Shown: positions 35,296 through 44,366, numbered from the stretch's first letter. The stretch is DNA of 64,000 nt from Maritalea porphyrae (GCF_030159895.1 NZ_BSNI01000001.1:210485-274484); one strand, 5' to 3'. Numbers and translations are program-made. The notes: a model not told the origin generated them from the sequence alone.

Positions 35296-36786
35296 CTAAC
35301 TTACCTTGTAGTCTGGGGTCGAATTCAAAAACTCGCGATATGCATCCGCATTTGGCGGCGCAAGGTTTTCCGCAATTGGATTGCGGTGACGCTTCTTCGC
35401 GCCCATATCATCGAGTAACTCATCAAAATGTTTGAAGTGGTAAGGGGCAACACACAAACCGCCATAGACTTTGGCAGACGGTTTTTCATTGCGTTTCCAA
35501 TTCAACATCATCTCAATATTGTTGTTCATCTCAGCAGCTGTTGGCTGCTTATCCAACTTGCCATCCGCATAGCGCACCAACCAATTGGCCGCCAAATCTG
35601 CACACAAGACCGTGCAGAAAGATGAGTTGAAACCAACAAAGCCCATATCCGGCAAGTCAGGATTGGCAATGATCCGATAAAGCCGATATTGCCCATCCTC
35701 TTCTACGAGTTTTTCCTGATATTCATCGGGTAAGAACGGCACGCCAAGCTTCCAACCCACCGCTTGAATTGCAATGTCTGTTTTCACGCGTTCCCCACCG
35801 GTTAGAACAACGCTGTCCCCTTCATATTCTTTGAAGGTTCCTTTGATCGCTTTGATCCGACCATCGGCAATCATGTCGAACAGACCAGGAGTAACAATCG
35901 GCACCGAACAATTGATCTCATCTTCAATTTTGATGTCCGGTTTCAGCCCCGTTTTCTTCAGCTTCAACTGAATGCTCAACAGCGCCTCAAGTCCACGCCA
36001 ATTCGCCCAAACGAAAGGTTTGGCGATCACATGCGCAAACTTTTGCATCGGGTTTAGCCCCCAACTTGGGAACATCTGCTCTTGCTTGCGAATATAAAGA
36101 ATGCGCTTGAAATTAATCAGCCCGCCGATGAAATAGGGCACCCGCCACACGCTTTGCAGATAAACGATGTTCACTGATTTTGCGCCAGACTTCACTGCGT
36201 TCACCGCAATATCTGTTGCCGACTTTGAGAAGCCCAAAACCGTTACGTCTTTGCCTTCAACAATCGAGGGGTCCGTATATTCTGACGAGTGCATCACCTT
36301 CCCGCCCTGCGTTTCAAACGCTTCTTGGCCGGGGTGCGTTAGAATGTTTTTCTCACTGAATTGTCCGGTACAAACCGCAACGAAGTCATAGTCCTCATCT
36401 TTTGGCTTGCCGCCCTCTTCCTGCAGAGACAAGGTCCAACCCTTTGCGCCATCCGAGCGCCGCGCCATCCCTAAAACACTTGTGTTGAACCGAATGAGAT
36501 CGCGCAGATTATAGTCAGCCGCATAGCTATCCAAATAAGCGTGCACCTGCGGCCCTTTAGGCCATTCTGGATAATCATCCGGCATCGCCTTATCGGTGTA
36601 GCGATATAAGTCTTTTGGGCTCTGGGTTTGAACGTCCGGATAAGACCGTGACAACTCCCATACCCCACCAAGATCATGACTGCGCTCAATCACAGTCACA
36701 TCGTGGCCCTTTTCCTTGAACGTTTTTGCTGTCACCAGCCCGCTCACGCCCGCACCAATCACTGCGACCTTTTTCTTTTGTGCCAT
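35296..36786 (-). CDS. Flavin-containing monooxygenase (FMO/BVMO-like)
   Basis: A 496-residue FAD/NADPH monooxygenase. VAVIGAGVSGLVTAKTFKEK is the FAD Rossmann motif at the N-terminus. VTVLGFSKSATDIAVNAVKSG is the NADPH-binding motif, here with GFSKSA in place of GxGxSG. The FATGY-like link is present as IAIQAVGWK. Such enzymes oxygenate N or S atoms or carry out Baeyer-Villiger reactions. The ATG at 36786 is chosen because GGAGGGGA lies just upstream. It forms an operon with the cupin gene and is divergent, 36 bases away, from the AraC regulator, its probable controller. Confidence 0.85.
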   Translation of the reverse strand: MAQKKKVAVIGAGVSGLVTAKTFKEKGHDVTVIERSHDLGGVWELSRSYPDVQTQSPKDLYRYTDKAMPDDYPEWPKGPQVHAYLDSYAADYNLRDLIRFNTSVLGMARRSDGAKGWTLSLQEEGGKPKDEDYDFVAVCTGQFSEKNILTHPGQEAFETQGGKVMHSSEYTDPSIVEGKDVTVLGFSKSATDIAVNAVKSGAKSVNIVYLQSVWRVPYFIGGLINFKRILYIRKQEQMFPSWGLNPMQKFAHVIAKPFVWANWRGLEALLSIQLKLKKTGLKPDIKIEDEINCSVPIVTPGLFDMIADGRIKAIKGTFKEYEGDSVVLTGGERVKTDIAIQAVGWKLGVPFLPDEYQEKLVEEDGQYRLYRIIANPDLPDMGFVGFNSSFCTVLCADLAANWLVRYADGKLDKQPTAAEMNNNIEMMLNWKRNEKPSAKVYGGLCVAPYHFKHFDELLDDMGAKKRHRNPIAENLAPPNADAYREFLNSTPDYKVS

Positions 36787-36822
36787 CGTCCCCTCCTCCG
36801 CCGATTGCATCATTTTTATTTT

Positions 36823-37872
36823 ATGCCTAAACTAAAAGGCAGATACGGGGAGGAGTCTATCCAGAAAACGCAAAAGTGCGTAGACAGCACTTGGTTAAGC
36901 AAGCCTGTTGTCCACGAGCCATTGGCAAAGCATCGATTGTTCCGCTCGAGCGACCTTGATTGCGCCCGCGAAATGGTCGCGCGCAAATATTGCGCGCACA
37001 AACTGGATATTCTGCCCGGCACCTCACAACTTGACGTGGTGCACAACCATGTGGCGACCGACGACCTATCGTTCAACTACATGCGCTATGGCGGCAAAGT
37101 AGAGATCAAGCCAGGTGAATTGGAAGAGTTTTATCTTATCCAAATCCCACTTCGTGGACGCGCTCAGGTAAAGAATGGCCATCAGATCGTTGACAGCTCA
37201 CCCGAATTTGCCACCATCTTGAACCCAGACCTAAAAACCGAAATGGTCTGGCATGCAGATTGCGAAATGCTGCTCGTGCAAATTGATGCTCAGCGGGTCA
37301 AAGCAGAAGCCGAGCAATTCTTAGGGCGTCAGCTAAAATCACCTATTCGTTTTGAACCCACCATCCGCATGAAAGCAAAGCAGCTCGAAACGTGGCGGCA
37401 GAGATTGCGCCACATGTTCCAAGATGCAGACCGTGACGTGATGCCAACGTCGGGGTCAGAGATGATCCTTGAGCTACTGCAAGCTGCCCCAAGCAACATC
37501 CAATGCTTCTTTGATGCGCGGCCAACCGAACTCGCCAACAACCAAATGAAGCGCGCGATGGAGATTATCAAATCTCAATTTGATCTGGACCTAACGCTTG
37601 ATGATATTGCGCGAGCTGCAGGCGCATCACCGCGTGCGTTGCAATATAGTTTTAAAAAGGCTTACAACCTAACGCCCATGCAGATGTTGCGATTGGAACG
37701 CCTTCGTTGGGCGCGGCACTTGTTGCTAGCACCCGGCCCGAACCAAACGGTTACTCAAATTGCACTTGATTTGGGCTTTCAGCATCTGGGGCGCTTTGCG
37801 CAAGAATACCGTGAAGCCTTTGGCGAAACGCCAAACCAAACTCTGTCGACGAGTAAGCGCCAATTCGATTAG
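36823..37872 (+). CDS. AraC-family regulator
   Basis: A 349-residue regulator. The N-terminal AraC-binding-like domain (LSFNYMRYGGKVEIKPGELE to LLVQIDAQRVKAEA) matches the subgroup that includes regulators of aromatic and amine catabolism. The C-terminal double HTH is LTLDDIARAAGASPRALQYS and TVTQIALDLGFQHLGRFAQEYREAFGETP. The ATG at 36823 is the first in-frame start outside the divergent monooxygenase gene. The end overlaps ridA by four bases in convergent orientation. It may control the monooxygenase-cupin pair; control of the aminobenzoate genes is possible but less direct. Confidence 0.85.
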   Translation: MPKLKGRYGEESIQKTQKCVDSTWLSKPVVHEPLAKHRLFRSSDLDCAREMVARKYCAHKLDILPGTSQLDVVHNHVATDDLSFNYMRYGGKVEIKPGELEEFYLIQIPLRGRAQVKNGHQIVDSSPEFATILNPDLKTEMVWHADCEMLLVQIDAQRVKAEAEQFLGRQLKSPIRFEPTIRMKAKQLETWRQRLRHMFQDADRDVMPTSGSEMILELLQAAPSNIQCFFDARPTELANNQMKRAMEIIKSQFDLDLTLDDIARAAGASPRALQYSFKKAYNLTPMQMLRLERLRWARHLLLAPGPNQTVTQIALDLGFQHLGRFAQEYREAFGETPNQTLSTSKRQFD

Positions 37873-38267
37873 TCCGGCAAAACCGCTGTCGCTTCAATTT
37901 CGATTTTCGCCTGATCCTCAATCAGGTCAGCAACCACAACCATGGTCATGGCGGGGAAATTGTAGCCCATCACTTCGCGATAGGCTTTGCCCACTTGCGC
38001 TTGCTTGGCCAAATACTCTTTTTTGTCCGTCACGAACCAAGTTAGACGCACAATGTCTTTTGGTTCGCCACCAGCTTGTTCGACCACCGCGACTATGTTG
38101 CGTAGGGCCTGTTTCATCTGTTCGATGAAATCATCGGTTTCAAAAACTTGATCAGCGTTCCAGCCGATTTGGCCGCCAACGAAAATCGTGCGCCCTTCAG
38201 CGATCATGCCGTTCGCGTAGCCTTTTGCTGGTTTCCAGCCTTCAGGGTGTAAACTGATGTTCGCCAT
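37869..38267 (-). CDS. RidA-family enamine/imine deaminase
   Basis: A 132-residue Rid protein. It shows GWKPAKGYANGMIAEGRTIFVGGQIGW, MKQALRNIVAVVEQAGG, IVRLTWFVTDKKEYL and a C-terminal IEIEATAVLPD. The Arg that binds the substrate carboxylate in RidA (an R near the VRLTW strand) is at or near its usual place. These enzymes hydrolyse enamines and imines to ketone plus ammonia. It is the last gene of the minus operon with the ABC transporter and thioesterase. The monooxygenase/reductase product in this pathway carries an enamine, so this protein could release its nitrogen. That is inference. Confidence 0.85.
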   Translation of the reverse strand: MANISLHPEGWKPAKGYANGMIAEGRTIFVGGQIGWNADQVFETDDFIEQMKQALRNIVAVVEQAGGEPKDIVRLTWFVTDKKEYLAKQAQVGKAYREVMGYNFPAMTMVVVADLIEDQAKIEIEATAVLPD

Positions 38268-38683
38268 TATGTCCGTTCCATAAAGTTATGAATATTATCT
38301 CTTACCGCTTGCGGCCATGATTTTGGTTTGCCCGTTTGCCCATCCACATGCACAAGGGTTGTGACAACGCTTACGCGCTTTTGATCTTTGCAATGCGCGT
38401 CAATGTCGAAGCTTACGCTGGTGCCACCCAAACGCGTGACCTGCAACGTCCAGTTCAGCATGTCACCCATGCGGCTAGGCGCATGAAATCGCGTTTCAAT
38501 TGCAGCGGTTGGCACACCCGTATTTGCGTCGTCAAACATCGTCAGAAATGGATAGTTCGCCTCACGCTCAAACCACGTTTCAATTACCGTGTTCACCATT
38601 TCAAAATAACGCGGATAGAAAACGATTTTCGCCGGGTCACAATGACGGAACATCACTGGTTGATCATATTGGAAGGCCGCCAT
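38267..38683 (-). CDS. Acyl-CoA thioesterase, 4-hydroxybenzoyl-CoA thioesterase type
   Basis: A 138-residue single hot-dog-fold thioesterase. FRHCDPAKIVFYPRYFEMVNTVIETWFE carries the Asp-Pro catalytic segment of the 4HBT family (usually HxDxxGxxxxxxY). AAIETRFHAPSRMGDMLNWTLQV follows. It probably hydrolyses aromatic or related acyl-CoA esters to free CoA when intermediates of the aminobenzoyl-CoA pathway accumulate. It overlaps ridA by one base and begins 2 bases after livF. Confidence 0.87.
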   Translation of the reverse strand: MAAFQYDQPVMFRHCDPAKIVFYPRYFEMVNTVIETWFEREANYPFLTMFDDANTGVPTAAIETRFHAPSRMGDMLNWTLQVTRLGGTSVSFDIDAHCKDQKRVSVVTTLVHVDGQTGKPKSWPQAVRDNIHNFMERT

Positions 38684-38685
38684 AA

Positions 38686-39375
38686 TCAGACCCCCAAATA
38701 CCGGTCAGCCAACTCAGGCGTCAACGCATCTGGCGTTCCCGTCCAAGCAGTGCGTCCGCGTTCAAGGATGACACAATGATCCGCGATTGGCAGCAATTCG
38801 GATAGGGTTTTATCAACAATCAAAATCGATTGCCCAGTTGCTTTTAACTCGCGCACAGCGCGCCAGATTTCTTCGCGGATAACCGGCGCCAACCCTTCGG
38901 TCGCTTCATCCAAAACAAGTAGCTTAGGATTGGTCATTAGCGCCCGGCCGATGGCTAGCATTTGTTGTTCGCCGCCAGAAAGGGTGTTGGCCATTTGGCC
39001 CTGCCGCTCTTCAAGGCGTGGGAACAACTCATATACTCGCGCAAGGCTCCATTCGCCCGCGCGAGCGGCTGCAACCAGGTTTTCTTCAACCGTAAGATTG
39101 GCGAAACAGCGCCGCCCTTCGGGCACCAACCCAACACCCAATTGGGCAACCTTGTGCGAAGGCATGGACCCGATGTCGCAACCTGCGAACTCAATTCGAC
39201 CAGCCTTTTGCTTTGACATTCGGCAAAGGGTGCGAATTGTGGTGGTCTTGCCCATCCCATTGCGGCCCATCAGCGCCACAACTTCACCTTCGCCGACCTT
39301 AAGGCTAACCCCAAACAGCGCTTGCGAAGGACCGTAAAACACTTCGATATTTTCAATATCTAGGAGTTCGCTCAT
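38686..39375 (-). CDS. HAAT ABC transporter ATP-binding protein (LivF-like)
   Basis: A 229-residue LivF-type ATPase: Walker A MGRNGMGKTTTIRTL, signature LSGGEQQMLAIGRAL, Walker B LLVLDEATEGLAP and switch region. The Gln loop is present. It pairs with the LivG-like ATPase in a branched-chain-amino-acid-type (HAAT) importer. Such importers also take up aromatic acids and amides. The location inside a tryptophan/anthranilate catabolic locus makes an aromatic or kynurenine-type substrate more likely than leucine. It overlaps livG by four bases. Confidence 0.9.
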   Translation of the reverse strand: MSELLDIENIEVFYGPSQALFGVSLKVGEGEVVALMGRNGMGKTTTIRTLCRMSKQKAGRIEFAGCDIGSMPSHKVAQLGVGLVPEGRRCFANLTVEENLVAAARAGEWSLARVYELFPRLEERQGQMANTLSGGEQQMLAIGRALMTNPKLLVLDEATEGLAPVIREEIWRAVRELKATGQSILIVDKTLSELLPIADHCVILERGRTAWTGTPDALTPELADRYLGV

Positions 39376-40121
39376 GCTGTTTCTCCCAAATAGGCTTCGC
39401 GCACCGCAGGATTGTTGCGAATTTCATCGACTGTCCCAGAAGCAACCACACGACCATAAACCAATACAGAGATCCGGTCCGCCAGAGAAAACACGGCATC
39501 CATATCATGCTCAATCAACAAGATCGGCGCCTCTTTGCGCAAACCATCCAGAAAGCTGATCAGCCGTTTCGAGCCCTCCGGCCCCATACCTGCCATGGGT
39601 TCATCGAGCAAAAACGCCTTCGGCTCCAGCGCCAGCGCCAGCGCAATTTCCAACTGTCGTCGTTCACCATGAGACAATTCAGCAGCGCTTACATCAGCGC
39701 GCCCTTCAAGCTCAACCCGCGCCAAAATCGCCATCGCGCGATCCACAAGCTTTTTATCTGTCCGCACATTTTTGAAAAAGCGATAGCTTGTGCCTGCGTT
39801 TGCTTGGACCGCAAGCATGACATTGCGCAGCGCCGAAAACTCCATAATCACAGAAGATATCTGGAAAGTGCGGCCCAATCCCAACTGTGCTCGTTCAGCC
39901 ACATCAAGCCCGGCCAAATCTTGACCGTTGAAGATGACTGAACCGCTGTCTGACGACAACCCGCCGCAAATCTGTTTGATCAGCGTTGACTTACCCGCAC
40001 CATTAGGACCGATCAGCGCGTGGATTTCACCCGCATTGAGGGTGATCGAAACATCGTCTGTGGCTTTCAACGCGCCAAAGCTTTTGTTGAGGTTTTTGAT
40101 CTCAAGAATGGGATTAGTCAT
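39372..40121 (-). CDS. HAAT ABC transporter ATP-binding protein (LivG-like)
   Basis: A 249-residue LivG-type ATPase: Walker A GPNGAGKSTLIKQI, signature ELSHGERRQLEIALAL, Walker B AFLLDEPMAGMGPEG, and the C-terminal LivG extension (AYLGETA, the usual YLG end). It overlaps both livF (4 bases) and livM (8 bases), showing tight co-translation. Substrate inference is as for the rest of the transporter. Confidence 0.9.
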   Translation of the reverse strand: MTNPILEIKNLNKSFGALKATDDVSITLNAGEIHALIGPNGAGKSTLIKQICGGLSSDSGSVIFNGQDLAGLDVAERAQLGLGRTFQISSVIMEFSALRNVMLAVQANAGTSYRFFKNVRTDKKLVDRAMAILARVELEGRADVSAAELSHGERRQLEIALALALEPKAFLLDEPMAGMGPEGSKRLISFLDGLRKEAPILLIEHDMDAVFSLADRISVLVYGRVVASGTVDEIRNNPAVREAYLGETA

Positions 40122-41103
40122 GGCGTGCCCTCCCCGCGATCAAACCAATCACCCCGCCTCGGGCAAACAACACAACCCCAAGCAATACAAGCCCTAAGAA
40201 GAACTGCCAATGCTCGGTCATGCCGCCAAAGATAAACTCGAAAATGATGTAAATAATGGCACCAGCAAGCGGCCCGTATAGACGGCCAACACCACCCAAA
40301 ATCACCAAAATCATGATCTCACCCGACATATGCCAAGAGAGCATTGAAGGGGAAACAAACCGGTTGAGGTCTGCGAAAAGCGCCCCAGCTAGTCCGGTCA
40401 TCATGCCTGAAATAACAAAAGCGGTAAGCTTGATGTTAAAGGGTTTTACGCCAACAGCGCTCAAACGCTCTTCATTTTGCCGTGCAGATTGCAGCGCAGC
40501 ACCAAAACGCGAATTCTTCAACGTTGCTGAAAGCCAAATGCCAGCCATCAACAGCGCAAAGCAGATGAAATAGAACCCTTGCGGATCAAGCGTGTTCACG
40601 CCGGGAAACGCATTGCGCACATAGATAGACAAACCATCTTCGCCCCCATAGGCGGGCCAAGAAATCGCAAAGTAGTAGATCATCTGCGCGAACGCTAAGG
40701 TGATCATGATGAAATAGACGCCAGACGTTCTAAGGCTCAACAGCCCGATCAAATAGGCACCAATGCCCGAGACGATAATCGCGACCAGCCAAATGATCAG
40801 CATTTGGTTGGTGCCTTCGATCAAAAACGGGCTTTCCATAATCGGCGTATAATTGAGCGCGTGACTGGCCAAAATGCCTGCCGCATATCCACCCAAGCCA
40901 AAGAATGCTGCATGGCCAAAGGACACAAGGCCACCAGTGCCAAGCGCCAAATTCAACCCAACGCCGGCCAGTCCCAATATCGCAACCCGCGTTGCAAGGG
41001 TGATATAGAAAGGCTCATCGATCGCAGTGGCCACAAACGGCAGTGCCAGCATGCCAATGGTCAGGAAAATATTGAGAAGTGTTTCACGAGAAAGACTAGC
41101 CAT
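40114..41103 (-). CDS. HAAT ABC transporter permease (LivM-like)
   Basis: A 329-residue permease with about 9-10 membrane helices. It has ILGLAGVGLNLALGTGGLVSFGHAAFFGLGGYAAG near residues 40-75, the LivM N-terminal signature, and FVISGMMTGLAGALFADL, the cytoplasmic coupling motif. It forms the membrane channel with the LivH-like subunit. The start lies inside the end of livH (8-base overlap). Confidence 0.9.
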   Translation of the reverse strand: MASLSRETLLNIFLTIGMLALPFVATAIDEPFYITLATRVAILGLAGVGLNLALGTGGLVSFGHAAFFGLGGYAAGILASHALNYTPIMESPFLIEGTNQMLIIWLVAIIVSGIGAYLIGLLSLRTSGVYFIMITLAFAQMIYYFAISWPAYGGEDGLSIYVRNAFPGVNTLDPQGFYFICFALLMAGIWLSATLKNSRFGAALQSARQNEERLSAVGVKPFNIKLTAFVISGMMTGLAGALFADLNRFVSPSMLSWHMSGEIMILVILGGVGRLYGPLAGAIIYIIFEFIFGGMTEHWQFFLGLVLLGVVLFARGGVIGLIAGRARHD

Positions 41104-42016
41104 TTTGCGACACCAATCCTTCTGGTTTGAAGATCAAAACCACCGCCATCAACACATAGATCAACATTGAGGACAAAGACGACCCGATGGAGTTTGCCGC
41201 GCTTGGGTCCATAAACAGGCCAAACAATGAAGGGAGGGAAACACGCCCGAGCGTGTCCACAATCCCGACCAAAATTGAGGCGATCAAAGCGCCCTTAATC
41301 GAACCAATACCGCCAATCACGATAACCACGAAAGCTAGGATCAACACTGGCTCGCCCATACCCACTTGCACCGATTGCAAGGCACCAACAAGCGCGCCAG
41401 CGAAGCCAGCGAGCCCAGCGCCCAATGCAAATACAATTGTGTAGAGCGTGCGAATATCTACACCGAGTGCGGCGATCATTTCGCGGTCTGCTTCGCCAGC
41501 GCGGATACGAATGCCAAGTCGGGTTTTTGCAATAAGCAAATAAAGTCCCAAGGCCACCAAGCCACCAACGACAATGATTGAAAGACGATAAATTGGGTAA
41601 GGCAATCCGCCGGGCAGAGTGATCGGACCAGCCAAAATTGCAGGCACGTCCAAAAACAGCGGGAACGAACCAAAGATAAACCGGCACCCTTCAGAGAAGA
41701 TCAAAATCAGGGCAAACGTTGCCAACACTTGGTCCAGATGATCGCGATTATACAATCGCCGGATCACAGTCATCTCAATTAGGGCGCCAGCAAATGCGGC
41801 AGCAACTATTGAAGCAACAAGACCAAGCCAGAAGGAGCCAGTTGCAGCGGCCACTGCCGCGCAAGCAAAAGCGCCAACCATATAGAGTGAGCCATGGGCA
41901 AGATTGATCAAACCCATCACGCCGAACACCAAGGTCAATCCAGCCGCCATCAGAAATAGCGTGACGCCAAATTGCAGTCCGTTCAGCAATTGCTCGAAAA
42001 AAAGGGCAGCTGTCAT
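41096..42016 (-). CDS. HAAT ABC transporter permease (LivH-like)
   Basis: A 306-residue permease with about eight helices and the LivH signatures LLNGLQFGVTLFLMAAGLTLVFGVMGLINLAHGSLYM at the N-terminus and LGAGLAGFAGALVGAL as coupling motif. The ending LIFKPEGLVSQNG is typical. It starts 74 bases after the substrate-binding protein gene; a possible attenuating hairpin lies in that gap. Confidence 0.9.
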   Translation of the reverse strand: MTAALFFEQLLNGLQFGVTLFLMAAGLTLVFGVMGLINLAHGSLYMVGAFACAAVAAATGSFWLGLVASIVAAAFAGALIEMTVIRRLYNRDHLDQVLATFALILIFSEGCRFIFGSFPLFLDVPAILAGPITLPGGLPYPIYRLSIIVVGGLVALGLYLLIAKTRLGIRIRAGEADREMIAALGVDIRTLYTIVFALGAGLAGFAGALVGALQSVQVGMGEPVLILAFVVIVIGGIGSIKGALIASILVGIVDTLGRVSLPSLFGLFMDPSAANSIGSSLSSMLIYVLMAVVLIFKPEGLVSQNG

Positions 42017-42050
42017 GGAGTAATCGTCCGACTAGAGCCTACATAAGGAA

Positions 42051-42078
42051 CATGCGGAGCGCGAAAGCACCCCGCACG
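42051..42078 (-). terminator. Possible attenuator between binding protein and permease genes
   Basis: On the minus strand CGTGCGGGG and CTCCGCATG can pair over 9 bp including two G-T pairs, with a 10-base loop, followed by TTCCTT. The stem is weaker than the other terminators, but it lies where partial termination would favour the binding protein. Confidence 0.4.
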
Positions 42079-42090
42079 TTAGTTCAAAGA

Positions 42091-43236
42091 TTACATGCCA
42101 CACTCTTGGGCATATGCATCTTGGTGCTGTTCAAGACCCAAGCCAACAATCTTGTTGGTCAACACATCACCCTCTTTCACCACTTCACGAACATAGATGT
42201 TTTGAATTGGGTGTTGGTTGTTGCCGAACCGGAAGTCACCACGTACAGAATCAAACTCTGCAACTTTCAGCGCAGCGCGGAACGCATCTGCATCTTTCAC
42301 ATCAGCACCTTCAAGCGCCGACAAGATCAAGTTCGCGGTGTCAAAACCTTGGCTTGCATACAGTGAAGGCAAACGGCCATAAGCTTCTTGGAAGCTGGCA
42401 ACAAATGCCTTGTTGGCTTCATTATCTAGGTCTTTTGACCATTGTGAAGAGTTCTTCACACCAAGCGCTGCGTCGCCAACCGCACCCAAAATGCCTTGGT
42501 CGAATGAGAATGCAGGGCCAAGCACCGGAATATCAACGCCAGATGCCGCATATTGTTTCATGAACGCAATGCCCATGCCCCCTGGCAAGAAGAAGAATAC
42601 GCTGTCAGCACCAGAGGCGCGGATTTGCGCAATTTCTGCCGCGTAATCAGTTGCGCCAAGTTTGGTGTAAACCTCACCAGCCAAATCGCCTTCATAAAAA
42701 CGCTTATAACCCGTCAAGGCATCCTTGCCCGCTGGATAGTTTGGCGCAAGGATATAGCTGTTTTTGTAGCCAACAGAATTTGCATAAGCACCCATGGCTT
42801 CGTGCAAATTATCATTCTGCCACGCCACGTTGAAGTAGTTTGGATGACACCCTTTGCCCGCCAATGGAGATGGGCCAGCATTTGGTGACAAGTAGAATTT
42901 GCCCTGCGCTGTTGCAGATGGAATTACCGCCATCGCAAGGTTTGACCAAATAATACCAGTGAGAATATCGACTTTCTCGCTTTGGATCATTTTGTCTGCG
43001 ATTTGCACGGCCAACTCAGGCTTGCGTGCATCATCTTCAATCACGACTTCAACATCTTTATTGTCAGATTGATTGATCGCCAGCATAAAGCCATCGCGCA
43101 CATCAATGCCAAGACCAGAACCGCCACCTGATAGGGTCGTGATCATGCCGATCTTCGCCCCACCAGCATAGGCCATGCTCGTGGCTGCAAGCGATAGTGC
43201 AAGCGCACTCGCCGCTATCTTTTTCAAGTGTTTCAT
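42091..43236 (-). CDS. HAAT ABC transporter substrate-binding protein
   Basis: A 381-residue periplasmic binding protein of the Leu/Ile/Val-type (type I fold). The signal peptide ends near residue 24 (TSMAYA). It begins AKIGMITTLSGGGSGLGIDVRDGFMLAIN, the usual first strand and ligand loop, and has LSPNAGPSPLAGKGCHPNYF and the SVGYKNSYILAPNYPAGKD hinge region. The variant Gly-rich ligand loop and cluster context suggest an aromatic ligand such as anthranilate, kynurenine or tryptophan, but this is inference. It heads the livHMGF-thioesterase-ridA operon. Confidence 0.9.
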   Translation of the reverse strand: MKHLKKIAASALALSLAATSMAYAGGAKIGMITTLSGGGSGLGIDVRDGFMLAINQSDNKDVEVVIEDDARKPELAVQIADKMIQSEKVDILTGIIWSNLAMAVIPSATAQGKFYLSPNAGPSPLAGKGCHPNYFNVAWQNDNLHEAMGAYANSVGYKNSYILAPNYPAGKDALTGYKRFYEGDLAGEVYTKLGATDYAAEIAQIRASGADSVFFFLPGGMGIAFMKQYAASGVDIPVLGPAFSFDQGILGAVGDAALGVKNSSQWSKDLDNEANKAFVASFQEAYGRLPSLYASQGFDTANLILSALEGADVKDADAFRAALKVAEFDSVRGDFRFGNNQHPIQNIYVREVVKEGDVLTNKIVGLGLEQHQDAYAQECGM

Positions 43237-43506
43237 ACTTTCCTCCCAATTAATGTCACCTCAAAACTGGTGACCGCTTTGTGATAAGAAGAAGGTTAGA
43301 GAGGTGGTGTTTTTTGTAAAGCGTGAATTGCTTTAATTGGCTTGTAGCCGCAAACCAATCTGGCATTTCCAACACACAGGTCACCTCAATTGGCAATACA
43401 CCAACGGGCAACTCGTTACTCTCCTCAGCTCTTCTCATCCCTCCTCAGTGTGCATGAATTTCAATATATTTCAATATTAAAATATCAAGCTTAAAGCATC
43501 GCCGGA
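43237..43506 (-). promoter_or_regulatory. Leader/promoter region of the ABC operon
   Basis: 270 bases between the formamidase-like gene and the binding-protein gene (both minus strand), without a supportable gene. The part nearest the formamidase is very AT-rich, with two TTTCAATAT copies at about 43452-43475. A promoter is expected here, but I cannot fix its boxes. Confidence 0.4.
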
Positions 43507-44346
43507 TTAAGGCGCAAACTGTTGACACAGTGCAGATTTCGCGTCCGCCAAATCATCAATGACGTTGAAATGGTGGCGCTCAGCCTCCTCGTGCCACTCC
43601 GTCTGCACACCAAATCCCGCCCAAATTTCCGCCAGCAATTTGTTTTGCCGTAAAAACTCAGGTCGCTCATCGGCGCCCACCCAGCACATCAAATCCGAAT
43701 CTTCCATCGGGCGTTGTAACGCAGCACTTTCAGCCATCGCCTCATCTTCATCCAGATAGAGCGTCTCGTTCATTTTTGTGTTCATCAAGGGCCGCAAATC
43801 ATGCAGCCCGGAAATCGATACGACTTTTTCAATTCGCTTTTGCACAAAGCGTTGCAAAGGCGTCTCGCTGCAAATTTGTCGGCTCACCAAATGCCCGCCA
43901 GCTGAATGCCCAGACAGACGGATAGGCCCATCTATTTTGGCAGCAGCAAATTCTATTGCGCGGGCGATTTGCCCAGTCATTTGTGTCAATGAAGCATCAG
44001 GCGCCAACGTGTAGCTTGGCAGCGCAACCGCCCACCCATTGTCCAGCGCACCTTTTGCCAGATGGGACCAACTTGATTTGTCGAAAGCCATCCAATAGCC
44101 ACCATGCACAAACATCGCCAAACCTTTTGGCAGACTTTCTGGCATGAACAGATCCATCTGTTCACGCGGCGCATCACCATAGGATAAATCAAGCTTCGCG
44201 CGACCAAGGGCCGTCAATTCCTCGCGAAACGCAGCAGCCAAAGCGGCCCAGCGCGGCGGAAAGTCATCCGCCCCATCAATATAGGCACCATTGGAATAAG
44301 CATCATCCCAATCTTTGATCAAAGGCTGCTTCACGTCGCTGTTCAT
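43507..44346 (-). CDS. Alpha/beta-hydrolase-type kynurenine formamidase (arylformamidase)
   Basis: A 279-residue alpha/beta hydrolase of the type that contains animal AFMID and bacterial arylformamidases. The N-terminus [19 protein letters not shown] is followed by the oxyanion motif [15 protein letters not shown], the nucleophile elbow [10 protein letters not shown] (Ser) and a late His in [12 protein letters not shown](Y/F)W plus GHSAGGHL is the usual pair. It should hydrolyse N-formylkynurenine to kynurenine and formate, the step between the tryptophan dioxygenase and kynureninase encoded 7-9 kb away in the opposite operon. The canonical metal-dependent KynB is not seen, so this protein probably fills that role. 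It is divergent from the monooxygenase/reductase gene. Confidence 0.7.
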   Translation of the reverse strand: MNSDVKQPLIKDWDDAYSNGAYIDGADDFPPRWAALAAAFREELTALGRAKLDLSYGDAPREQMDLFMPESLPKGLAMFVHGGYWMAFDKSSWSHLAKGALDNGWAVALPSYTLAPDASLTQMTGQIARAIEFAAAKIDGPIRLSGHSAGGHLVSRQICSETPLQRFVQKRIEKVVSISGLHDLRPLMNTKMNETLYLDEDEAMAESAALQRPMEDSDLMCWVGADERPEFLRQNKLLAEIWAGFGVQTEWHEEAERHHFNVIDDLADAKSALCQQFAP

Positions 44347-44354
44347 CCCCTATT

Positions 44355-44366
44355 GGTTGCGCAACC
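44355..44366. promoter_or_regulatory. Palindrome GGTTGC-GCAACC
   Basis: A perfect 12-bp palindrome starting 9 bases upstream of the formamidase-like ATG, within the divergent promoter region. It is a possible second operator. Confidence 0.35.
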
